A DNA stretch of 64,000 nucleotides from Burkholderia sp. D-99 (GCF_011605345.1 NZ_JAAOXM010000005.1:62001-126000), one strand, 5' to 3'. Shown: positions 43,976 through 52,641, counted from the stretch's first letter. Notes: a model not told the origin generated them from the letters alone. A program made the numbers and translations.

Positions 43976-44601
43976 ATCAACGACTCGATACCCCCGCGTC
44001 CCAGCCGGACGGTGCCATTTTCCAGGATCCGCCGCACGAGCCCATCCCGGTCCTGCGTGCGTGGCTCGACTCGGCCAGGGCGAGCGGCGTGCTGGAGCCG
44101 GGCGCGATGGCGCTCGCCACGACGGGCGCGGAAGGCCACGCGTCGACGCGCATGGTCCAGGTGCTGGACGTCGGTCCTGACGGACTCCTGTTCACCACGC
44201 ACGCGGGCAGCCAGAAGGGGCGGGAGATCGCCGCGTTCGGCTGGGCAAGCGGCGTGCTGTACTGGCGCGAGACGAAGCAGCAGATCGTCGTGTCCGGGCC
44301 GATCGGTTCCATCTCGATCGAGGCATCCGACGCGCTGTGGGCGAAGCGCTCGCCCGTCACGTACCCGATGTCGAGCGTGTCGCTGCAGAGCGAGACGCTC
44401 GACGACGAGCAGGCACTGCGCGCCAAGGCGCAGCGCCTCATCGATGCCGGCATGCCGTTTCCGCGGCCGGTCGGCTGGCTGGGCTACGCGCTGCGCCCGA
44501 CGATCATCGAGTTCTGGCAGGCATCGCCCGATCAGCTTCACAACCGGCTGCGCTACGACGCGACGGCCAACGGCTGGACCAGCCGCAGACTTCAACCCTG
44601 A
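43972..44601 (+). CDS. phzG: PhzG, FMN-dependent oxidase of phenazine core formation
   Basis: This 209-residue flavoprotein is of the pyridoxamine-phosphate oxidase family. It has the FMN segments TRMVQVLDVGPDGLLFTTHAGSQKG and VLYWRETKQQIVVSGP, and the C-terminus LGYALRPTIIEFWQ. PhzG oxidises the hexahydrophenazine intermediates to an aromatic system. It overlaps the thioesterase gene by four bases and is followed within 12 bases by phzF, whose context supports PhzG over a true PdxH. Confidence 0.9.
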   Translation: MNQRLDTPASQPDGAIFQDPPHEPIPVLRAWLDSARASGVLEPGAMALATTGAEGHASTRMVQVLDVGPDGLLFTTHAGSQKGREIAAFGWASGVLYWRETKQQIVVSGPIGSISIEASDALWAKRSPVTYPMSSVSLQSETLDDEQALRAKAQRLIDAGMPFPRPVGWLGYALRPTIIEFWQASPDQLHNRLRYDATANGWTSRRLQP

Positions 44602-44613
44602 CGCGGAGCACAG

Positions 44614-45513
44614 ATGAAGACGAGTCGATATGTCATTGCCGATGTGTTCACCGATCGGCCGCTGGAAGGTAATCCGGTCGCGGTGTTCGTCGATGCGTCC
44701 GGGCTCGACGCGACCGACATGCAGCGCATCGCGCGTGAAACCAATCTCTCGGAGACCACCTTCGTCTTTCCGCCGAAAGCGGACGGCGATGTCCACGTGC
44801 GCATCTTCACGCCCGTCAACGAATTGCCGTTCGCCGGCCATCCGACGCTCGGCACCGCGATCGTGCTGGGTGAGACCCATGCTCAGCCGGTGCTCCGGAT
44901 GGAGACCGCGATGGGTACCGTGCCGTTCGCGTTCGAGCGCACCGACGACGGCCGGATCCGCTCGGCCACGATGCAGCAGCCGATTCCCACCTGGGAACCG
45001 TACGAGCATGCGCAAACCCTGCTCGAAGGGCTCGGCCTCGCGTCGTCGACGTTGCCCGTCGAGCTGTACCGGAACGGACCGCGCCACGTGTTCGTCGGCC
45101 TGCCGGACATCGACGCGCTGTCGGCTGTCAAGCCGGACCTGCGGATTCTCGCCACGTTGCCGGACATGGCGGCGAACTGCTTCGCCGGCAGCGGCGGGCA
45201 CTGGCGGATGCGGATGTTTTCCCCGGCGTACGGCGTCGCCGAGGATGCCGCGACGGGCTCGGCGGCCGGGCCGCTCGCGTGGCACCTGATCCGTCACGGG
45301 CTGATCGGGTTCGGGCAGGCCATCGAGATCTGGCAGGGCGTGGAAATGGGCCGTCTGTCGATCATGTCCGCCCGGGTCGACGGCTCGTCCGCCGGTGTCG
45401 ATTCGATCCAGGTGTCGGGCAGCGCGACGATCGTCGCGCGCGGAGAGTTGCTGCGCTGGCGCGCGGCGGATGCGACCGTCGCGCACGGCGCGCTCGCCGG
45501 GGAGGTCGCATGA
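44614..45513 (+). CDS. phzF: PhzF, DHHA isomerase
   Basis: This 299-residue enzyme isomerises trans-2,3-dihydro-3-hydroxyanthranilate to the reactive ketone that dimerises to the phenazine skeleton. The family start DVFTDRPLEGNPVAVF, the catalytic Glu in NLSETTFV, PFAGHPTLG and GVAEDAATGSAAG are all present. The length is slightly above Pseudomonas PhzF (278) because of a longer C-terminus. It overlaps the KASIII-like gene start. Confidence 0.95.
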   Translation: MKTSRYVIADVFTDRPLEGNPVAVFVDASGLDATDMQRIARETNLSETTFVFPPKADGDVHVRIFTPVNELPFAGHPTLGTAIVLGETHAQPVLRMETAMGTVPFAFERTDDGRIRSATMQQPIPTWEPYEHAQTLLEGLGLASSTLPVELYRNGPRHVFVGLPDIDALSAVKPDLRILATLPDMAANCFAGSGGHWRMRMFSPAYGVAEDAATGSAAGPLAWHLIRHGLIGFGQAIEIWQGVEMGRLSIMSARVDGSSAGVDSIQVSGSATIVARGELLRWRAADATVAHGALAGEVA

Positions 45514-46544
45514 GCGCCGCCGGCGCCGGGTTCGGGATCCGCGCGTTCGGCTACGCGTTCGGCGAGGAAACCAGCGTCGCTGAGACGGCGGCGGACTACG
45601 TGACCGATCCGGAGCGCGTGCTGCAGTGGGGATGCACGACCTATCGCCGCGCGCGTCACGACGAGTTCGCGCTCGATTTCGCCGCACGCGCGGCACGGCA
45701 GGCGCTCGAGCGGGCGTCGTTGCGCGCGTCGGATCTCGATCTCGTGGTGCTCGGGTCGGCGGAAATGCCCGAGTACATGTACTGGGATTCCGCGGCGGCG
45801 CTCGCGCGCATGCTCGACCTCGAACGGACGCAGACGCTCGTGTTCAACAACGAGGGCTGCAGCGCCGGCCTGCGCCCGTTCGGCATGATCGCGGGGGCGT
45901 TCGCGCTGCAACCGGAGGTGGACAGGGCGCTGTTCGTGGTGGTCAACCGGGTCGGCGAGCATCACCGCAACCGGATGAACATCAACAACTGCGTGCATAG
46001 CGACGGCGCGGTCGCGGCCGTCCTGCAGCGCGGCCATGCCCGCTGCCAATGGCTCGCGACCGAGCACTTCACGCTGCCCGAGTACTGCGACCTGTTCCGC
46101 GGCGAGTACGGCGGCACGAAGACGCCGGTGCCGCCCGCGGGCTGGTCGAGCCGGAACGAGTCCGGCTACGAGAGCGTGCATCGTCATTTCAAGAATGACG
46201 CGTCGCGCCTGAAGGTCTTCCTCGACCACCGCAACGACTGGTTGACCGAGACCGTCGATGCGGCCTGCGCGCGGAGCGGGCTGACGCGGCGCGACGTCGA
46301 TCACCTGATCTACATCAACGACGCGCGGCCCGGCGCGATCGAGGCGCTCGGCAAGCAGATCGGCGTGCCGGTCGAACGCACCAATTTCGCATTCGCGGGC
46401 GTGCTCGGTCACATGGGCGCGGCCGACCATCTGGTGTCGCTTGGGCAACACGTCGAGCGAGGGGAGATTCGCGACGGCGACATCGTCGCGATGTGCGGCA
46501 TGTCAACCGGCATGCACTGGTGCTGCACGCTGCTGCGCGCGTGA
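45510..46544 (+). CDS. KASIII-like (FabH-related) protein with altered catalytic residues
   Basis: This 344-residue thiolase-fold protein has the nucleophile Cys117 in NNEGCSAG. At the position of the FabH His (HQAN motif) it has YINDARPG with Asn270. At the FabH Asn position (GNTSAA) it has GHMGAADH with His301. His and Asn therefore appear swapped. Related proteins with changed triads transfer acyl groups without decarboxylation. It lies just before the FkbH-type gene and a free ACP, the grouping known from tetronate pathways that handle glyceryl-ACP. I infer that it passes the glyceryl unit on. Confidence 0.82.
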   Translation: MSAAGAGFGIRAFGYAFGEETSVAETAADYVTDPERVLQWGCTTYRRARHDEFALDFAARAARQALERASLRASDLDLVVLGSAEMPEYMYWDSAAALARMLDLERTQTLVFNNEGCSAGLRPFGMIAGAFALQPEVDRALFVVVNRVGEHHRNRMNINNCVHSDGAVAAVLQRGHARCQWLATEHFTLPEYCDLFRGEYGGTKTPVPPAGWSSRNESGYESVHRHFKNDASRLKVFLDHRNDWLTETVDAACARSGLTRRDVDHLIYINDARPGAIEALGKQIGVPVERTNFAFAGVLGHMGAADHLVSLGQHVERGEIRDGDIVAMCGMSTGMHWCCTLLRA

Positions 46545-46564
46545 CGGCGCGACAAGGGGAAACG

Positions 46565-48415
46565 ATGAACGTTTCGACAGACTGGATGGCGGCGTTGCGC
46601 GACGCGGCGATGCGGGGCGAGCCGCCGGACGCGCCGACGCGCGCGGCGCTGCTCGGCGTGACCGACGCGCTGCGCGCGATCGCGGCCGGCAAGCTCGTCG
46701 CCGGGTTGCCCGCGGGCGGCCCGCGGCCGAAGACGATCGACGTGACCGTGCTGGCCAATTGCACGACCGGCAACTATCCGCACCTGCTGGCCGCGCGGCT
46801 GGCCGGGATCGGCGTGCAGGCGCGCGTGCACGTCAATCCGTATGGCGGCTTCGAGATGGCGCTCGCGACGGGCCGTCTCGACGGTAGCGATCCCGATCTC
46901 GTGACCTGCCTGATCGACGAGGCGTACTTCATGCCGGAGGACTGGAATCCGGCGGACGCCGACGGGCTGGCCGCGCATCTGGCGTCGCGCGCGGACACGC
47001 TGCGCGCGCAGGTGCTCGCGCTGACCGATGCGTCGCGCGCCACGTTCGTGCTGCACACGCTGCCGCTTCCCGACACGCTGCGCAACAGCGTCATCAGCTG
47101 GCGTGCGCGCACGGCGCTCAGCCGCGCGTGGTGCCTGGTCAACGCTGCGATCCTCGGGCTCGCGGAGGACAGCGAGCGGGTCGCGGTGATCGATCTGGTC
47201 AGCCTGCTGGCGAACGCGGCGAAGCCGCTGCGCGACGCGCGCCTGATGCACTACGGGCATCTGTCGTTCAGCGACGACGCGCTGCTGCTGCATGCGAACG
47301 AAGTCCGGCGCTACGTGCAGGCGCGGCTCGGCTTGTCGCGCAAGGGGCTGGGACTCGATCTCGACAATACGCTGTGGGGCGGCGTGGTCGGCGAGCTGGG
47401 CGCCGAGCGGATCGAACTGGGCCGCCTGTATCCGGGCAGCGGCTATCGCGCGCTGCAGACCGCGGCGGCGCGCCTGCGCAGCCAGGGCGTCGTGCTGGCC
47501 CTGCTCAGCAAGAACGATGCGGCGCTGGTCGACGACGTGCTGGCGTCGCATCCCGAGATGGTGCTGCGGCCGGGCGACTTCTCGGCGAGCGCGGTGAACT
47601 GGGCGCCGAAATCGCAGGGCCTGCACGCGATCGGCGAGACGCTCGACCTTGCGCCCGATGCGTTCGTGTTCATGGACGACTCGGCGTTCGAGCGAGGCGA
47701 GGTCGCCGCGCAATGGCCCGAGGTGGCGCTCGTCGCCGCCGACTGCGATCCGGCGCTGCTCGCCGATACGCTCCTGGGCGGCGGGTGGTTCGACAGCCTC
47801 GCATTGACCGACACGGATCGCAACCGGCCGGCGCTGTATCGCGCGCGCAGCGACCGCCAGCAGTATTCGAACGGCTTCGCGTCGCGCGACGACTATCTGC
47901 ATGCGCTCGGCATTCAGCTCGTGCCGAAGGCTGCGGAACGCTTCACGATCGCGCGGATCGCGCAGCTCTCGGCGCGTACCAACCAGTTCAACCTGACGGG
48001 CGAGCGCCACGACGACGCGCAGCTCGAACAGATGGCGAACGATCCCGGCCACTTCGTCTATTCGTTCAGCGCGCGGGACCGGTTCGGTGACGACGGCATC
48101 GTCGGCGCCGTGTGGGGGACGCGCGACGCGTCGGCCTGGCGTGTCACGAATTTCGTGCTGAGCTGCCGCGTGCTGGGCCGGAGCATCGAAGTCGCGATCG
48201 TCGGCTGGCTCGCCGCGCGCGCCCGCGAGGCCGGTGCGCACACGCTCGAGGGACGTTACGTGGCGTCGCCCCGCAACGCGGTGGCGGCCGAACTCTGGCC
48301 CACCTGCGGATTCGCGCCCAGCCGTGACGATTGTTTCGCCTTGCCGCTGTCGGGCGCGTTCGCGCCGACGCCAGCATGGATCCACATCCTTTCCGACCAC
48401 GAGGTGTCCGCATGA
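46565..48415 (+). CDS. FkbH-type glyceryl-ACP synthase (HAD plus GNAT-like domain)
   Basis: This 616-residue protein has an N-terminal helical and SGNH-like part (about 55-240), a HAD IIIC domain with the catalytic pair Asp265/Asp267 in GLGLDLDNTLWGG, and a C-terminal GNAT-like region (about 460-610). The family takes 1,3-bisphosphoglycerate, removes phosphate and loads D-glycerate on an ACP. The ACP gene follows with a four-base overlap, which fits this role closely. It indicates that a C3 glycerate-derived unit enters the product. Confidence 0.9.
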   Translation: MNVSTDWMAALRDAAMRGEPPDAPTRAALLGVTDALRAIAAGKLVAGLPAGGPRPKTIDVTVLANCTTGNYPHLLAARLAGIGVQARVHVNPYGGFEMALATGRLDGSDPDLVTCLIDEAYFMPEDWNPADADGLAAHLASRADTLRAQVLALTDASRATFVLHTLPLPDTLRNSVISWRARTALSRAWCLVNAAILGLAEDSERVAVIDLVSLLANAAKPLRDARLMHYGHLSFSDDALLLHANEVRRYVQARLGLSRKGLGLDLDNTLWGGVVGELGAERIELGRLYPGSGYRALQTAAARLRSQGVVLALLSKNDAALVDDVLASHPEMVLRPGDFSASAVNWAPKSQGLHAIGETLDLAPDAFVFMDDSAFERGEVAAQWPEVALVAADCDPALLADTLLGGGWFDSLALTDTDRNRPALYRARSDRQQYSNGFASRDDYLHALGIQLVPKAAERFTIARIAQLSARTNQFNLTGERHDDAQLEQMANDPGHFVYSFSARDRFGDDGIVGAVWGTRDASAWRVTNFVLSCRVLGRSIEVAIVGWLAARAREAGAHTLEGRYVASPRNAVAAELWPTCGFAPSRDDCFALPLSGAFAPTPAWIHILSDHEVSA

Positions 48416-48693
48416 GTGAAGCCGTATCGTTCGAGCCAGCCGTGTTGCGCGTGCTGAGCGAAATCCTGAATCAGCCGGAGGCGGCGTTGCAGGCCAACCC
48501 GGTGCTGGCGGCCCACGCGTGGGACAGCTTCAATTCGCTGAACGCGCTGCTCAGCCTGGAGGCGACGTTCCAGATCAAGTTCGACCTGCGGCGCTTTCAC
48601 GAGGCGCGACGCGTCGACGACATCGTCGCGCTGGTGGCAAGCGCCGCGAACGGCGCGTCCGCGCCGGCTGCCCATTCCTCTCACCTCAACTAG
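48412..48693 (+). CDS. Free ACP, partner of the FkbH protein
   Basis: This 93-residue acyl carrier protein has its attachment Ser in AHAWDSFNSL and an acidic second helix. The C-terminal 15 residues look disordered. Its start overlaps the FkbH stop as ATGA, and it is very likely the carrier that receives glycerate. It differs from the carrier domains at 40358 and in the PKS, which have the GGxS type site. Confidence 0.9.
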   Translation: MSEAVSFEPAVLRVLSEILNQPEAALQANPVLAAHAWDSFNSLNALLSLEATFQIKFDLRRFHEARRVDDIVALVASAANGASAPAAHSSHLN

Positions 48694-48705
48694 AAGGATC
48701 CCACC

Positions 48706-49197
48706 ATGAGCGACATCCAGACCGACGCCGGACAATTCGAACGCGACGCCGAACTGCGCCGCCGCAACCGTCAGGTGGTCGAGGACTACATGAGCCGCAA
48801 GGGCGAAGGGCGCCTCACGCGTTATCAGCTGTTCGCGCCGGACGGCAGCGCCGGCCTGTGGACCAACGACACGCTGGAGCCCGTCGCGTCGCACGGTCAC
48901 GAAGGCCTCAAGGCGCACGGCGAATGGTCGCTGAAGTGCTTTCCGGACTGGGAGTGGACGAATGTCGAGATTTACGAGACCCAGGATCCGAACCGGTTCT
49001 GGGTGGAGTGCGACGGCGAGGGGCAGATCCTGTTCCCCGGCTATCCGCCGGGCCGCTACGTCAACCACTTCATTCATTCTTTCCTGTTCGAGAACGGCAA
49101 GATCAAGCTCGAACGGGAATTCATGAATCCGTACCAGCAGATGCGCGCACTCGGCATCGTCTACCCCGCGATCAAGCGCGCCGGCATTCCTACCTAG
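48706..49197 (+). CDS. phzB: PhzA/B family condensation protein
   Basis: This 163-residue NTF2-fold protein speeds the condensation of two aminocyclohexenone molecules to the tricyclic phenazine skeleton. It matches the PhzB pattern: HEGLKAHGEWSLKCFPDWEW with the catalytic His region, FWVECDGEGQILFPGYPPG, HFIHSF, and REFMN with the active-site Glu. Pseudomonas has two copies (phzA and phzB); only one is seen here. The gene order D-E-...-G-F-...-B differs from the usual ABCDEFG. Confidence 0.94.
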   Translation: MSDIQTDAGQFERDAELRRRNRQVVEDYMSRKGEGRLTRYQLFAPDGSAGLWTNDTLEPVASHGHEGLKAHGEWSLKCFPDWEWTNVEIYETQDPNRFWVECDGEGQILFPGYPPGRYVNHFIHSFLFENGKIKLEREFMNPYQQMRALGIVYPAIKRAGIPT

Positions 49198-49232
49198 ACA
49201 GACAGGCCAAGACCCTGAACCGGAGTCATCGC

Positions 49233-50291
49233 ATGCGTCATACGACATTGGGGGCGCGGACCGGCCTGCGCGTTTCCGAGTGCGCGCTGGGCACGGCCAA
49301 TTTCGGCACATCCTGGGGCGGGGGCGCGTCACGCGCCGACGCACTCGCGATGCTCGAGCGTTTCGCCGACGCGAACGGCACCTTCATCGACACGGCGGAT
49401 TGCTATCAGTACGGCGAGGCCGAGTCGATCGTCGGCGAGTTCCTGACGGGGCGGCGGGACCTGTTCGTCGTCGGGTCGAAGTTCGGCTACGGCGCGTCGC
49501 CGGCGCCGCACGCGCTCGATACCGGCAACAGCGCGAAGACCATGACGCGCGCGGTCGAGGCGAGCCTCAAGCGGTTGCGGACCGATTACCTGGATCTGTA
49601 CTGGGTGCATTTCCCGGACGGCGTCACGCCGGTCGAGGAGATCCTTTACGCATTCGACGCATTGGTCCGCGCGGGCAAGGTGCTGTATATCGGCCTGTCC
49701 AATTTTCCCGCGTGGCGTGTGTCGCGGGCCGCCGCGATCGCGGACCTGCGCGGCTGGGCGCCGGTCGCCGCGATCCAGACCGAGTACAGTCTCGTCGAGC
49801 GTTCGGCCGAACGCGAACTGCTGCCGATGGCGGCGAGCCTCGGGATCGGTGTAGCGAGCTGGTCGCCGCTCGGCGGCGGGCTGCTGACCGCGAAATACCG
49901 GCAGGACCGGAAGGGTCGCCTCACGGACTGGGGCGGCCGCGTCATCCGGTTCGAGGACAGCGCGCAGCGCACCGGCATTCTCGATACGGTGCTCGCGATC
50001 GCGAGCGAGAGTGGGCACGCGCCGGCGCAGGTCGCGCTTGCGTGGACGCTGGCGCGCGCGCGCGCGTGCCGGACGGGCTTCGTGCCGGTGCTGGGGCCGC
50101 GCAGTTGCGTGCAGCTCGACGCGTGCCTGGACAGCCTGTCGATCGCGCTCGACGTCGCGCAGCTGGCGCGGCTCGATGCCGCCAGCGCGATTCAGGCGGG
50201 TTCGCCGCATGAGGTCGGCGCGAACGCGCTCGAACGGATGCTCGGCGGCGCAGGTCATCGCGTCGAGCCGCGCAGCGGGGTGCCCGCATGA
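49233..50291 (+). CDS. Aldo-keto reductase
   Basis: This 352-residue NADPH-dependent reductase has the catalytic tetrad Asp in FIDTADCY, Tyr in YQYGEAE, Lys in VVGSKFG and His in YWVHFPDG. It has the Kv-beta/YhdN-type length. It may reduce the aldehyde formed by the EhpF/EhpG-like pair to an alcohol, or the ketone of the extended side chain. The ATG at 49233 is 36 bases after phzB, and the gene overlaps the lipocalin-like gene by four bases. Confidence 0.9.
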   Translation: MRHTTLGARTGLRVSECALGTANFGTSWGGGASRADALAMLERFADANGTFIDTADCYQYGEAESIVGEFLTGRRDLFVVGSKFGYGASPAPHALDTGNSAKTMTRAVEASLKRLRTDYLDLYWVHFPDGVTPVEEILYAFDALVRAGKVLYIGLSNFPAWRVSRAAAIADLRGWAPVAAIQTEYSLVERSAERELLPMAASLGIGVASWSPLGGGLLTAKYRQDRKGRLTDWGGRVIRFEDSAQRTGILDTVLAIASESGHAPAQVALAWTLARARACRTGFVPVLGPRSCVQLDACLDSLSIALDVAQLARLDAASAIQAGSPHEVGANALERMLGGAGHRVEPRSGVPA

Positions 50292-50710
50292 CGGCGGACA
50301 CGATGGACGCACGGCTTGCCGGCGCGTGGCGGCTTGCCGCCTTCGTCACCGTCGAGGCGGACGGGGTCAGCCCCGGTCCGCTCGGCGACGCGCCGACGGG
50401 CCTGCTGGTGTACGACCCGGACGGCTACATGTCGGTCGCGATGATGGGACAGGCGAACGGCGAGCCCGGCGCGGCGGCGGTGCCACGCTACATGAGCTAT
50501 GCGGGCACCTGGCGCTGCGATGGCGACGAGGTCGTGCACCGGATCACCATCGCACCCGACGCGTCGTGGATCGGCACGGAGCAGGTCAGGCGCATCGAGC
50601 TGAGCGGCGCGACGCTCAAGCTCTACGGGCGGTCGCTGACGGGCGACCGCCGGCTGCGCCTGCTCGAATGGACCCGGCTACCCCGCGCGACCGACTTGCC
50701 CGACGGCTAG
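50288..50710 (+). CDS. Lipocalin-like domain protein
   Basis: This 140-residue protein has the lipocalin-like domain seen in many fungal and bacterial secondary-metabolite loci. It has LAGAWRLAAFVTVEADG at the start, LLVYDPDGYMSVAMM, a segment AGTWRCDGDEVVHR, and a basic C-terminal strand. There is no signal peptide. Relatives include isomerase- or cyclase-type enzymes and binding proteins. It overlaps the aldo-keto reductase gene and is the last gene of the long plus-strand operon, so a tailoring role is likely but not proven. Confidence 0.8.
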   Translation: MTADTMDARLAGAWRLAAFVTVEADGVSPGPLGDAPTGLLVYDPDGYMSVAMMGQANGEPGAAAVPRYMSYAGTWRCDGDEVVHRITIAPDASWIGTEQVRRIELSGATLKLYGRSLTGDRRLRLLEWTRLPRATDLPDG

Positions 50711-50712
50711 GC

Positions 50713-51132
50713 TCAGGCGCTGCCACCCGGCGCGGGCGGCACGTCCGCGTGGCGGTGCACGAGCTTCCAGTCGTCGCCGGTCCGGCGGAACACTTCGGTG
50801 ACGCGGATCCGCATGTCGACCGGATGTTGCTGTCCCTTCAGCTGGACGGTGACGACCTGGTAGCCGGTCCAGAAGGACAGTTCGTTGTCCGTCACTTGCT
50901 GCAGGATGTCGAGGCGGCTCTTGCCGCCCGGCTGGAAGATCTGCGCGTCGCTGATATAGCGCGCGCCCACCTCGGCCGCGCCCGACAGGCTGTCGCCGCG
51001 CGGGCTGTGGAAGGTCGCGTCCCCCTGTTTGACCACCAGCTTGTCGAGCGGCTCGGGATTGCCGCTGACATAGGCTTCTGCTGCTTTCGTGCGCACCGCA
51101 AAGAACGAATCGAATTCGGCGTGGCTCATCAT
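50713..51132 (-). CDS. NTF2-like (SnoaL/DUF4440-type) protein
   Basis: This 139-residue protein has an alpha-beta cone fold pattern: helix HAEFDSFFAVRTKAAEAYV, strand DATFHSPRGD, and C-terminal VFRRTGDDWKLVHRHAD. The start is fixed by an AGGAGGACC element directly before ATG-ATG at 51132. It converges on the phenazine operon with only two bases between stops. The fold recalls PhzA/B, but key PhzB motifs are missing. It may be an enzyme, a binding protein or unrelated to the pathway. Confidence 0.78.
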   Translation of the reverse strand: MMSHAEFDSFFAVRTKAAEAYVSGNPEPLDKLVVKQGDATFHSPRGDSLSGAAEVGARYISDAQIFQPGGKSRLDILQQVTDNELSFWTGYQVVTVQLKGQQHPVDMRIRVTEVFRRTGDDWKLVHRHADVPPAPGGSA

Positions 51133-51188
51133 GGTCCTCCTCGTCAATGTCGAGTCTCGATCATAGTGACGGGGACTGTCAGATTCTG

Positions 51189-51893
51189 TCAGCGGCGAGC
51201 AGTCTCGGTGTGGGCAACCGTCTTGCGCCAGGTGGCGAGCAGCGTCTGCTTGCGGCGCGGGTAGCGCTGGCCGAGCGACGCGAGGTCGGTCATCCGGTCG
51301 GTGCGGAAGTGACGGAAATCCATCCGCCGCTCGCACCACGCGACGAGAATGCGTCCGTCCTCGAAGAACCCGAGCGCGATCGGCCACACCGTGCGCAGCG
51401 ACTGCTCGCCGTGGCCGTCGGTGTAGTGGAACGACAGCTTGTGCTCGAGCCGGATCGCGCGGCGGATCGCGGCCATGTCGATGGCTTCGTCGGACTTCGC
51501 GTCGCGCGGGCCGACCAGCAGCGCGTTCGAATCGAGCGAATCGCGCAGTGCGTCGGGAATCACCGCGGCGATCTTCGCGATCGCGTTCGTCGCGGCGGAC
51601 GCGAGCTGTGCGTCCGCGCGCTTGCTGACCCAGCGTGATCCCAGCACGAGCGCTTCAATTTCATCCTCCGAGAACATCAGCGGCGGCAGGATGTAGCCGG
51701 AGCGCAGCACGTACCCCATGCCCGCGGCCGCGTCGATCGACGCGCCCTGCGACTGCAGGCTCGCGATGTCGCGGTAGATGGTGCGAACGCTGACGCCGAG
51801 TTCGTCCGCGAGCGCCTGGCCGCTGACCGGTTGACGGTGGCATCGCAGCGCCTGCAACAGCGCGAGCAAACGTTCGGATCGGGCCATCGGCAT
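51189..51893 (-). CDS. WYL-domain HTH transcription regulator (YafY type)
   Basis: This 234-residue regulator has an N-terminal winged helix (RSERLLALLQALR, then VSVRTIYRDIASL) and a C-terminal WYL domain (LSFHYTDG, then RTVWPIALGFFEDGRILVAWC, with the family tripeptide replaced by IAL). It is read divergently from the VOC gene across 100 bases, a common arrangement in which the regulator controls that gene. An effector could be the phenazine product. Confidence 0.9.
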   Translation of the reverse strand: MPMARSERLLALLQALRCHRQPVSGQALADELGVSVRTIYRDIASLQSQGASIDAAAGMGYVLRSGYILPPLMFSEDEIEALVLGSRWVSKRADAQLASAATNAIAKIAAVIPDALRDSLDSNALLVGPRDAKSDEAIDMAAIRRAIRLEHKLSFHYTDGHGEQSLRTVWPIALGFFEDGRILVAWCERRMDFRHFRTDRMTDLASLGQRYPRRKQTLLATWRKTVAHTETARR

Positions 51894-51993
51894 GCCTCCG
51901 AAAAGGTTTGATGCTGCCAGAAATTGACGCGAGCGTGTCGTAAGCTCGTCTGGCGTTGATCAGTGTTCAACCCTCAAACAGGAGAGTCATGCG

Positions 51994-52362
51994 ATGCCTA
52001 CACCTAATCTGATCTTGCTCTATGTCAAGGATCCGGCCGAAAGCACCCGGTTCTACGAGAAACTGGTCGGGAAGGCGCCGTTCGCGCAGTTTCCGACCTA
52101 TGTGGCGTTCGGCTTCGACAACGGACTGACGCTCGGTCTGTGGTCCACGCAGGCGCCGGATTTCGTCAGCGCCGGCACCGGGCAGCGCACCGAACTGGCG
52201 TTCATCGTCAAGGACGCCGCCGAGGTCGATGCATTGCATGACGCGTGGCGCGAAATCGGCGTGACGATCGAGCAGCAGCCGGCGAACGCAGTGTTTGGCC
52301 GGACCTTCGTCGCGCTGGACCCGGATGGCCACCGGATTCGGGTCTGCACGCCGGACGATTGA
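51994..52362 (+). CDS. VOC family protein, EhpR-like phenazine-binding candidate
   Basis: This 122-residue VOC protein starts TPNLILLYVKDPAESTRFY and ends VFGRTFVALDPDGHRIRV. The pattern and length resemble EhpR, the griseoluteic-acid-binding resistance protein of Pantoea agglomerans, including the FGRTF and DPDGH segments as I recall them. It could bind and sequester the cluster product. Many ordinary VOC proteins share the fold, so the link depends on context. A GGAGAG ribosome site lies upstream. Confidence 0.75.
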   Translation: MPTPNLILLYVKDPAESTRFYEKLVGKAPFAQFPTYVAFGFDNGLTLGLWSTQAPDFVSAGTGQRTELAFIVKDAAEVDALHDAWREIGVTIEQQPANAVFGRTFVALDPDGHRIRVCTPDD

Positions 52363-52470
52363 TTGGGGTGGGGGGCCGTTGGTGGCGATTGATCTGCTCC
52401 GGAAATCCTGGGCACACTCGAGCGTTAATGTTTCGGAGGCAATTTTCCCGACAGGAACGGGAGGTTGGCG

Positions 52471-52641
52471 ATGAAACGCGAGCAATACTCGGTGGAGCAG
52501 ATCATGGCCGTGCTCAAGCAGGCCGAGCCGGGCATGTCAGTGGCGGATCGGGTTCGGCAACCGGGAATCTCCGAGCAGACGTATTACCGATGGAAGACGC
52601 AGTACGCGGGGGTGGTATCGAACCAGGCCCGCGTACTGAAG
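52471..52641 (+). pseudogene. IS3-family transposase OrfA, 5' fragment
   Basis: About 57 residues of an IS3/IS407-type OrfA are visible: start MKREQYSVEQIMAVLKQAE, helix-turn-helix segment GISEQTYYRWKTQYAGV, then SNQARVLK. The leucine-zipper part and everything after it are lost at the junction. Within the HTH, a VADRVRQPG segment appears slightly degraded. It is a remnant and not functional. Confidence 0.8.

Noticed and set aside
43972..44601. PhzG-like gene as a housekeeping pdxH
   Set aside because: It overlaps the thioesterase gene and sits 12 bases before phzF in the phenazine operon, so a phenazine oxidase role is more likely.
50713..51132. NTF2-like protein as a second PhzA/B copy
   Set aside because: It lacks the FPDWEW, FPGYPPG and REFMN segments of PhzA/B and is transcribed in the opposite direction; only the general fold is shared.
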